From: Sinomonas sp. ASV322
GTDB taxonomy: Bacteria > Actinomycetota > Actinomycetes > Actinomycetales > Micrococcaceae
Assembly: GCF_030908245.1 (NCBI RefSeq)
Contig: NZ_JAVFJJ010000002.1
Span: 62,001 to 126,000, forward strand
Reading direction: 5' to 3'
Length of the DNA: 64,000 nucleotides
Shown: positions 57,260 through 64,000 of the stretch, piece by piece
Layout of the letters: each line of letters opens with the position of its first letter
Position numbering within the stretch: position 1 is the first letter of the stretch
Position numbers and translations under genes: made by a program
The notes under the pieces: model-generated
What the model saw: only the letters and a program-made list of their open reading frames with translations
The model's database searches: none
What the model was told of the DNA's origin: nothing

Positions 57260-58465
57260 ATGGACCGCATTGCTATCACCGGATTCGGGGCCGTCAGCCC
57301 CGTCGGGACCGATGCGCCGTCGACCTGGGAGGCTCTCCGCGAGGGCCGGTCCGGCGTATCCCTCCTCGAGGCCGACTGGGCCTCGGACCTGCCGACCCGG
57401 ATCGCCGCGACCGTGCCCGAGACCTTCGCCGAATCGCTCGCGATCCGCGAGATCAAGCGGCTTGACCGCTGCGAGCAGTTCACGCTTGTCGCCGGCCGCG
57501 AGGCCTGGGCCATGGCTGGCACGCCGGAAATCGCGGGCGAGCGTCTCGCCGTCGTCGTCGGCACCGGGATCGGCGGGATCACGACGACGATCGCGCAGGA
57601 GCACGTCCTCGAGGACTCGGGGCCGCGCCGCGTCTCGCCGCACACGGTCACAATGCTCATGGGGAACGGCCCCGCCGCGTGGCTCTCGATCGACCTCGGG
57701 GCACGGGCCGGGGCACGGACGCCCACGAGCGCGTGCGCATCCGGCGCGGAAGCCATCGCGATGGGCCGCGAGATGATCCTTGCGGGCTCCGCTGACATCG
57801 TCGTCGCCGGCGGAAGCGAGGCGGCGATCACGGGCCTCACGCTGGCGGCCTTCGGCCAGATCCGGGCCCTGTCCAAGCGAAACGACGACCCCGAGGCGGC
57901 ATCGCGGCCGTTCGACGCCGACCGCGACGGCTTCGTGCTCGGCGAGGGCGCGGCGCTGCTCGTGCTCGAGCGGGAATCGCACGCCCGCGCGCGCGGCGTC
58001 GAGATCCTCGCGTACCTCGACGGCTCGGCGGTCACGTCGGACGCCTTCGACATCGTGGGAGCTGATCCGTCCAACCAGGCCCGCACGATGAACCTCGCCC
58101 TGCGGGCCGCGGACCTCGCCCCCGGAGACATCGACTTCGTCCACGCTCACGCGACGTCGACCCCCACGGGGGACATCAACGAGTCCGACGCCCTCGCCGA
58201 GACCGGAATCCACGCCCCCGTGACCTCGACCAAGTCGATGACCGGCCACCTACTCGGCGCGTCGGGGTCCCTCAGTGCGATCGCCTCCGTGATGGCGCTC
58301 CGCGAGGGCGTCGTTCCGCCGACGATCAATGTCGCGAACATCGACTCCGCTGTGAAGGTCGACGTCGTCGCGAACGTCAAGCGCGAGGTCGCGGCCCGGG
58401 CCGCGATCGTGAACTCGTTCGGCTTCGGCGGGCACAACGCGGCGCTGGTTCTGAGCAAGGCGTAG
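57260..58465 (+). CDS. fabF: Beta-ketoacyl-ACP synthase II (FabF-like)
   Basis: 401 residues, condensing enzyme of fatty-acid synthesis. Catalytic triad Cys159 (TSACASGAEA), His297 (HAHATSTPTGD) and His330 (TKSMTGHLLGASG), plus the C-terminal NSFGFGGHN. It stands alone, not in a fab cluster, so it could be an accessory ketosynthase. ATG at 57260 has no clear ribosome site; TTGACA lies at about 57208. Confidence 0.9.
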   Translation: MDRIAITGFGAVSPVGTDAPSTWEALREGRSGVSLLEADWASDLPTRIAATVPETFAESLAIREIKRLDRCEQFTLVAGREAWAMAGTPEIAGERLAVVVGTGIGGITTTIAQEHVLEDSGPRRVSPHTVTMLMGNGPAAWLSIDLGARAGARTPTSACASGAEAIAMGREMILAGSADIVVAGGSEAAITGLTLAAFGQIRALSKRNDDPEAASRPFDADRDGFVLGEGAALLVLERESHARARGVEILAYLDGSAVTSDAFDIVGADPSNQARTMNLALRAADLAPGDIDFVHAHATSTPTGDINESDALAETGIHAPVTSTKSMTGHLLGASGSLSAIASVMALREGVVPPTINVANIDSAVKVDVVANVKREVAARAAIVNSFGFGGHNAALVLSKA

Positions 58466-58477
58466 CGCTCCACCACG

Positions 58478-58537
58478 ATCGACTGCTCCGTAACTGTCGT
58501 TTTGAGCCCTCAGAACGACAGTTACGGAGCAGTCGAT
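58478..58537. terminator. Very long perfect hairpin between fabF and the giant gene
   Basis: A 24-bp perfect stem: left arm 58478-58501 (begins ATCGACTGCTCCG), right arm 58514-58537 (ends CGGAGCAGTCGAT), 12-nt loop, with T residues after the right arm. It lies between two convergent genes and can serve both as terminator. Confidence 0.8.
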
Positions 58538-58551
58538 TTGTGTGTGGGCCC

Positions 58552-61500
58552 CTACGTCACCGTGAAGGTTGTCTGGCTGACCGTCCTCGGCCGGTCGATC
58601 TGTTTAGGAATCTGCACGTATGCCGTACACGAGCTGCCCGCGGGCGGGTAGATCGTCGACGTCCGGCCGGTCCCGTCGGCGCCGATGACGACCGTGAGTG
58701 CCGTGCTGTAGACGACGGCCCCGTTGACCGTGCACACCACCATGACCTGGTAGAAGTCCCGGTTGTTGGCGCCGGTCACCCGGAAGTAGACGCCGCCGGC
58801 CGACGTGACCTGGCTTCCGCCTGACGCCGGGACCGCAGAGATGCTCGGGCCGCTCGTGGTGCCTGTCGTCGCGCTGCCCGCTGCCGGGCTCGTGGCGCCC
58901 GAGGACGTCGACGCCGTCGACGTCGCAGGCGGGCTTGTTCCCGACGGACTCGTCGTCGTGTTGGCGGCCGGGGCGACGGCGGGCGCGGAGCTTGCGCTGG
59001 TCGCAGTGGCGGTGGGTGTTGCCGTCGTGGTGGTCGTCCCGGCGGGCGCCGCGAAGGGGCTCGTGATGGTCACGGCCGCGAAGCCGCGCGCGAGGTCGTA
59101 GCCGGCCACGGAGAACACCTGTACCCAGAAGAACTCGGTCGGCTCGTACTTGCCGCTCCCGTTCACGACCACGGTGATCGTCGCGGTCGTCGCGCCGGCG
59201 GCGACAGTCACAGTGCCGGACTGCGAGGGGAAGTCGCCCGCCGCGACCGTGGCCACGGGGCCGTCGAGCGTCGTCCAGTTGAGGGTGAGCGAGCTCGTCG
59301 GGGCGGCCGAAAGCGCGATGGTGAGCGTCGCCGTCGTCGTTCCGCTTGCCGGGGCGGTGACGGCCGCGTCCCCGATCGAGACGGTGGGCGACGGCGGTGC
59401 GGCGCCTGTGAAGAGCGGATCGTCCGTGAGGAAGTGGAAGGAGTCGAATGACGCCGAACCGGACTGGGCGAACACGCCCACCCGGCCGTCGGCCAGGGCC
59501 CGATAGTAGGCAAAGGTGCCGAGGACGCTGCCGTTGAGGGTCACCGTGACGGCGGTCCCCTTGAGGACGAGGTCGAGCGTGTAGTCCTTGCCGGCCGTGA
59601 GCGCGACGGGGAAGGCCTGCTGGACCACCCAGCCGCGGCGCGGATCCACGTGGCCCACGATCACCTGCTGCCCCGCGACGTCGAGGGCCGCGAGCTTGAA
59701 GTCGTTCGCCGCATACTCGTCGAAGACAAGGCCCGCAACGCCGCTCGTGTTGAGCACGCTCGAGATCTCAACGTTGGACACCGGGTCGAGGAGCTGGCCC
59801 TGCGGCGTGTAGCTCGCGACGGACACGAGAGGCGTTCCGCTCGCGACCGTTCCGTAGCGCCCGTACGCGACGTTCCAGATTCCCGTCTGGTCCCCGGTGA
59901 ACCAGTCGGCGGCGCCGTTGTCGAAGTAGCTCGTGCGGTCGAAGGACAACTGCGGCGGGATGGCCTGGAGGGCGATGTTGACGATCACGCCCTGCGAGTC
60001 GTTCGAGCCGAAGCCGATGAGGCCCTGGTTGAGTCCCACTTGGGTTCCGTCGGACAGGACCCTCGGGCCGAACGTGTACGAGAACGCCTTGGTCCCGTTG
60101 ATTGTCACGGTCACAGCTGTCCCGTTGACGGCGACGAGCAGATCGTAGAACGTGCCGGGCGAGAGGGAGCCGGTCACGGAGCCCTGCGCGTCGTACCACC
60201 AGCCGTTCGCGTCGCGGTGCCCGATGACCATCTTGTTGATCGAGTCGTCGATGCCGGCGAACTTGAAGTCGGTCGGGCTCCAGTAGTCGAACGTGAGGAA
60301 CGAGTTCGCCTTCCATCCAGCCGTCGGCTTCTGGACGGAGATCTGGGCGCGGAGCTCGTAGTAGTTCGGCAGGTACTGGTTCGTGTACCAGACGGCGTTG
60401 GCGTCCTGACCGAGCGACGCCGCGGCGACCTGGAGCTGGCCGTTCGCGATCTGGAACGAACCCGTGTCCACCGCGAAGCCCTGCATGGTGCCGGCGGAGA
60501 AGTCGGCCGAGCGCAGCACGTCGCGCTTGCCGCCGGGGAGGTTGCCCGCCTGGGGTTGAGTCGGGCCACCGGTCTGCTGCTGCCACAGGCCGTGGTCCTC
60601 CTGCGTGACCAAGCCCAGCTCCCCGTACGGTTCGCCGTTGCGCGCGGGGTCGCTGCCGACGTCGGTGGCCCGTGTGGGGTCCGCGCCCTGCGAGCGCGAG
60701 AGGGCGTACAGGAACTCGGGCAGCTGAGGCTCGACCTGCCGGCTCACGGTCGGCATGCCGAACGCCGCGAACGGCACGATGTAGCTGTTGAACTCGCCCA
60801 CCCAGTCGATGAGGCGGTCGCCGCCGCTGTCGCCGATGAGGGTGTCAAGGCCGCCGCCACCATAGGCGCGCTCGTTGTAGGCGGAGTTCGCCCCCCGCGG
60901 GATGTCGTTGAGGCCGTACGAGGTACCCCGAGTCTGGTCCGAGGTGGCCTGGAGCAGGTCGTTGCCCATGCCGCCATACAGGGTGTCGTTGCCCGTGCCG
61001 CCCACGATCCAGTTGTTGCCGAGGTCGCCGAAGATGACGTCGTTTCCGCTCGACGGCACGATGCTGGTCTGCGTGCAGTTGCCCTGGTTGTCGTACGCGG
61101 TGCAGGAGCTGACGGGATCTCCGACGGTCGCATCGTTGTTCAGGAAGAACTGCATGTTCTTGGGCGGTGGGCCGGACTTCCACACGGAGCCGTCCGGGTT
61201 GAACAGGATGATGCGGCGCGGGTCGTATTCGTCGTACAGCGCGAACTGGCCGAGCCGGCTCGCCACGTGCTGGTTGGAGTGCCAGGGGTTCTGCGGTGCG
61301 CCGAACTGCAGGATGTTGCCCGGGTTCCACGGGTGGTTGTAGTCGACACGCACGACGCCGACCGGGTTTCCGTTGGCGTCGAAGGCCTGGATGTAGCTTT
61401 CTGGCAACGCGTCGGCGCCGCTCAGGGCGTCATCGCCCGGACCGCCGTGAATCGAGTCGTCGCCGAGGCCGCCGAAGATCACGTTCTGCGAGTTGTTCGC

Positions 61501-64000
61501 GCGGTAGGACAGGCTCGGTGCCCCGTAGGCGCGCGGGGTGAGGTTGAACGGCGTCTCATCGACGGCGGTCGCAATGGCGCCCTTGTGGTTGATCGTGGCC
61601 TGCTGCACCATGCCCGGCGTGTAGATGAACTCATCGAGCACGTTGCCGTTCGAGATGCGCGGGTTCGGGTCCACGGGCAGCAGGGTCAGGACGCCGAAGA
61701 GCGGCTCGGAGTAGCAGCCCGCGCTGTTCGGCGCGCATCCGGTCGCGACCCACGCGCTTCCGTTCCAGCTCACACCCACGGCACTGTTGCGGCTCTTGAA
61801 GATGCGCCCGTCCCCGCCGAGGATCGTGTCATTCCCGGTGCCACCGGAGATCCACTTGTCCCCCCAGCCGCCGATGATCTGCGAATCCTGGGGGCCGCCG
61901 TACATGATGCCCCGACCCGGGCCGCCGTAGATCTGGTTGTCCCCGGACTCGCCGTGGATCTCGGTGACGCCGCCGATGTCGTAGATGTGGCAGTTCGGGT
62001 TGTAGACGGGGTTGCCGTTGGCGTCCAGAGTCGGCGCGCACGCGGCCAGCTGCTGATCCCACAGCATGCTGTGGGCCGTGGGAAGGATCGGGCTGCACAC
62101 GGGCTGGGTGAGGGACGTGCTGCACACGCCCGGCGTGTTCGGCGGGAAGAACAGATCGGGCCGGAAGTCGGGGCCGCCCGCCGTGTAGTCGAGGAGGTTC
62201 ACTCCGCGGACCACTTGCTGGCCGTTGGCGTTGTACTTGCACGAGATCGGGTTGCCCGAGGCGTCGAGCGTGCAGCGAGACAGGTCGTAGTTGTCCCAGT
62301 TGTAGGTCACGTACCGCATCGTGTCGGGGTTGCTCAGCAGGAGGTGGCAGTCCGCCGCGGCGGAGGTTGCCGTCGCGGCCTGGCACCCCGACGTGTCGGT
62401 GCCATTGACGCCGACGATCCGGATGATGTCACCGTTGGAGGCCACGATGGTCGACGCGTTCCGCGAGTGGACGTCGATCGGCAGCGTCCCGTCCGCGAGC
62501 TGCTGGTTGGTCGTGTTCAGGCCGCCGATGTGCCCGACCTCGTTGTCCTCGGCGAGCTCGGTTCCGGCGCCGCTGAAGATGAAGTTGTGGCCGAGGTCTC
62601 CCACCACCGAGGACTTGGGCACGTACGTGGGGTTCCCGTAGGCGTCGTAAGTCACGGAGTAGCTGCCTCCGGACGGCCGCTGGAACGGGTTGGTCAGGCT
62701 GTAGAAGTCAGAGTTGCCACCCACGAGGTCGTCCTGGCCCATGCCGCCGAAGATCACGTTGTTGCCGGCGTTGCCCTCGATGTAGTTCGATCCATCCGTG
62801 GCGCGCTCCACCGACGGGTACACCGTGAGTGCGCCCACGGCGTCGCACACGAGCGAACCTGGAACGCCCGTGCAGCCTGTCGGGCCGCGGAAGGCGCCCA
62901 CGCGTTGCAGCTTCGACGTCGGGCTTCCCGGCGAGACCCAGTCGATCGAGCCGCCGCCCTGAATGGTGTCGTCGCCCATTTCGCCGAGCATGACGTTGCT
63001 TCCGCCCGCCCCGGCCATGTAGTCGTTGCCCCACGAGCCGAGCCACTTGAGGCCGTTGTCCGCGTCCATGTCCTGCCACAGGTTGGACACCTTGTACTCG
63101 GCCCACCAGGGGACATCATTCGTCGTGCGGTAGTTCTGGGCGATGCCGTTGGTCAGCAGCGCACCCGAGTTGTACGCGTCGACCGTGCCGCCGCACGGGT
63201 TGACCCGGTCGGAGCGGCTGTACAGGAGCGAGCCGCACAGCGACTGGAAGCGGCCGTTGGTCCAGTTCCCGTAGGTGCGCTGGATCGAGGCGTTGTCGCC
63301 GAACATCATGTTGTTCTGGCCGCCGCCCTGGATGGCGTCGTTGCCGGGGCCGCCGATGATCATATTGCGGCCGCGGCCGCCGTAGATCCAGTCGTCGGCG
63401 CCGTTCTGGAGCGCCTTCGAGTCGACGCTCAGGACGCCGATGCCGCCGTCGGTCTCGGTGTACGGGGCACCCAGGCCACCCGTGAGGAGCGTCGTCTGGA
63501 TCTTCTGGAGTTTCGTGGGCACGGGCTTGGTCGTGTCGCGCGCTCCGGACACGTCCTGCGTGATGAGGCCGAACTTGCCGAAGATGATGTTGTCGTCCTG
63601 GCCGATCGTCGTCCCGTTGACGCCCGGGAGCGTTCCGGGGCCCGCGCCGTAGATGAGGGACGGGCCGGCCTTGAGCGGGTCGTGGTCGGGGAACTGCGCG
63701 ATCGGGTAGCCCGCAGGCCCGTTGCCCTCCGTCGCGACCGTGAGGACGCGGGTGATGAGATCGACGTTGAAGCCCGCGCTGCCGTAGATCATGTTCTCGC
63801 CGCGCTCGCCGAAGATCGTGTTCGATCCCGAGCCGCCCGCGATCTGGTCGCCGGTCTGCGAGCCGATGAGGATGTCGTCGCCCGCGCCGCCGTACATCGT
63901 GACGCCGATGCTCTCGAGGTTGCCGTTCGCGTCGAGGCCCGAGAGCGCGTGCGCGTCGATGACGTTGTTGCCGCTGAATCGGAACGGGTTCGCGAGCGGG
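58552..64000 (-). CDS. Giant secreted RTX-like, lectin-like and Calx-beta protein (5' end outside window)
   Basis: At least 1816 residues are visible; the frame is open to the window edge, so the N-terminus is missing. The first ~1100 visible residues are interrupted RTX-type calcium-binding nonapeptides (GGPGNDAIQGG, GGLGDDSIHGGPGDDALSG, GGTGNDTLYGGMGNDLLQ) embedded in variable, Asn/Gly-rich loops. Two successive beta-sandwich domains follow (about 60510-59960 and 59935-59420), each with FDYWSP/FDEYAAND-FK and VTVTLNG strands, like concanavalin or DUF1080 domains. Then comes a Calx-beta domain (about 59390-59040), a Thr/Ser/Ala/Pro linker and a C-terminal beta domain with two cysteines. Probably a calcium-folded surface adhesin or matrix protein. 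Confidence 0.83.
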   Translation of the reverse strand, partial: PLANPFRFSGNNVIDAHALSGLDANGNLESIGVTMYGGAGDDILIGSQTGDQIAGGSGSNTIFGERGENMIYGSAGFNVDLITRVLTVATEGNGPAGYPIAQFPDHDPLKAGPSLIYGAGPGTLPGVNGTTIGQDDNIIFGKFGLITQDVSGARDTTKPVPTKLQKIQTTLLTGGLGAPYTETDGGIGVLSVDSKALQNGADDWIYGGRGRNMIIGGPGNDAIQGGGQNNMMFGDNASIQRTYGNWTNGRFQSLCGSLLYSRSDRVNPCGGTVDAYNSGALLTNGIAQNYRTTNDVPWWAEYKVSNLWQDMDADNGLKWLGSWGNDYMAGAGGSNVMLGEMGDDTIQGGGSIDWVSPGSPTSKLQRVGAFRGPTGCTGVPGSLVCDAVGALTVYPSVERATDGSNYIEGNAGNNVIFGGMGQDDLVGGNSDFYSLTNPFQRPSGGSYSVTYDAYGNPTYVPKSSVVGDLGHNFIFSGAGTELAEDNEVGHIGGLNTTNQQLADGTLPIDVHSRNASTIVASNGDIIRIVGVNGTDTSGCQAATATSAAADCHLLLSNPDTMRYVTYNWDNYDLSRCTLDASGNPISCKYNANGQQVVRGVNLLDYTAGGPDFRPDLFFPPNTPGVCSTSLTQPVCSPILPTAHSMLWDQQLAACAPTLDANGNPVYNPNCHIYDIGGVTEIHGESGDNQIYGGPGRGIMYGGPQDSQIIGGWGDKWISGGTGNDTILGGDGRIFKSRNSAVGVSWNGSAWVATGCAPNSAGCYSEPLFGVLTLLPVDPNPRISNGNVLDEFIYTPGMVQQATINHKGAIATAVDETPFNLTPRAYGAPSLSYRANNSQNVIFGGLGDDSIHGGPGDDALSGADALPESYIQAFDANGNPVGVVRVDYNHPWNPGNILQFGAPQNPWHSNQHVASRLGQFALYDEYDPRRIILFNPDGSVWKSGPPPKNMQFFLNNDATVGDPVSSCTAYDNQGNCTQTSIVPSSGNDVIFGDLGNNWIVGGTGNDTLYGGMGNDLLQATSDQTRGTSYGLNDIPRGANSAYNERAYGGGGLDTLIGDSGGDRLIDWVGEFNSYIVPFAAFGMPTVSRQVEPQLPEFLYALSRSQGADPTRATDVGSDPARNGEPYGELGLVTQEDHGLWQQQTGGPTQPQAGNLPGGKRDVLRSADFSAGTMQGFAVDTGSFQIANGQLQVAAASLGQDANAVWYTNQYLPNYYELRAQISVQKPTAGWKANSFLTFDYWSPTDFKFAGIDDSINKMVIGHRDANGWWYDAQGSVTGSLSPGTFYDLLVAVNGTAVTVTINGTKAFSYTFGPRVLSDGTQVGLNQGLIGFGSNDSQGVIVNIALQAIPPQLSFDRTSYFDNGAADWFTGDQTGIWNVAYGRYGTVASGTPLVSVASYTPQGQLLDPVSNVEISSVLNTSGVAGLVFDEYAANDFKLAALDVAGQQVIVGHVDPRRGWVVQQAFPVALTAGKDYTLDLVLKGTAVTVTLNGSVLGTFAYYRALADGRVGVFAQSGSASFDSFHFLTDDPLFTGAAPPSPTVSIGDAAVTAPASGTTTATLTIALSAAPTSSLTLNWTTLDGPVATVAAGDFPSQSGTVTVAAGATTATITVVVNGSGKYEPTEFFWVQVFSVAGYDLARGFAAVTITSPFAAPAGTTTTTATPTATATSASSAPAVAPAANTTTSPSGTSPPATSTASTSSGATSPAAGSATTGTTSGPSISAVPASGGSQVTSAGGVYFRVTGANNRDFYQVMVVCTVNGAVVYSTALTVVIGADGTGRTSTIYPPAGSSCTAYVQIPKQIDRPRTVSQTTFTVT

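Overview
The window is high-GC (by eye in the upper 60s %), densely coded DNA from an actinobacterium. Gene content (SorC- and DeoR-type sugar regulators, lipoprotein sugar ABC systems, a fruR-fruK-fruA-ptsI-ptsH block, MTH1187-type protein, DUF445, DUF5684, many leaderless starts) points to Micrococcales, most likely an Arthrobacter/Sinomonas-like soil organism. The genus is an inference; no rRNA or tRNA gene was seen.

Layout. 1-12.4 kb: two adjacent carbohydrate-uptake loci. The first has a xylulokinase-like FGGY kinase (cut by the left edge), a SorC regulator, a SIS-fold sugar-phosphate isomerase and a ribose-type ABC importer. The second has a second SorC regulator and an operon of a polyol/xylitol-type dehydrogenase plus another complete ribose-type ABC importer. 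Each regulator has its own palindromic operator type (core CTCATTTGAG versus CTCATATGAG). Together they look like a pentitol or rare-sugar route ending in a ketose phosphate. 12.4-16.7 kb: a small orphan gene, a toxin-antitoxin-like pair with two perfect operators, an FdhF/YdeP-type molybdenum oxidoreductase and a MerB-like protein. 16.7-21.4 kb: multicopper oxidase, divergent from an iron(III) ABC importer that carries a DtxR/IdeR-like box and lacks its ATPase. 21.4-23.3 kb: MBL hydrolase, TetR and Lrp regulators.

23.6-25.85 kb is a lower-GC accessory module: a HEPN-fold protein and a P-loop ATPase, overlapping by 4 bp, with the look of an uncharacterised defence system. 25.9-29.1 kb: IclR regulator, amino-acid permease and a small DUF4190-like membrane protein. 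29.1-30.9 kb is a second lower-GC patch with a secreted DUF2599 protein and a four-helix membrane partner. 31.0-40.5 kb is ordinary chromosome: 3-hydroxybutyrate dehydrogenase with an MHS transporter and LysR regulator, a spermidine-synthase-like enzyme, GNAT, O-methyltransferase, thiamine-binding-like protein, TetR, DUF5684 protein, AzlCD and GDPD. 40.6-44.2 kb: NCS1 nucleobase transporter divergent from an XRE-cupin regulator, then DUF445. 44.4-46.4 kb holds a cysteine-rich protein with four tandem repeats of an unfamiliar Cys/Trp motif, followed by an extraordinary poly-C/poly-G stretch. 46.6-48.1 kb: a glycine-rich hydrophobic protein and an esterase. 48.2-54.2 kb: the complete fructose PTS regulon with general EI and HPr. 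54.4-58.5 kb: pentapeptide-repeat protein, hydroxyacid dehydrogenase, a 32-bp x5 minisatellite, SDR and FabF-like ketosynthase. 58.55 kb to the right edge: a giant secreted RTX/lectin-like/Calx-beta protein whose N-terminus lies outside the window.

Recurrent themes are (i) many genes starting 6-7 nt after a TANNNT hexamer, i.e. probable leaderless transcripts, and (ii) long perfect hairpins at gene ends. The most promising undescribed elements are the HEPN-ATPase module and the fourfold Cys/Trp-repeat protein.
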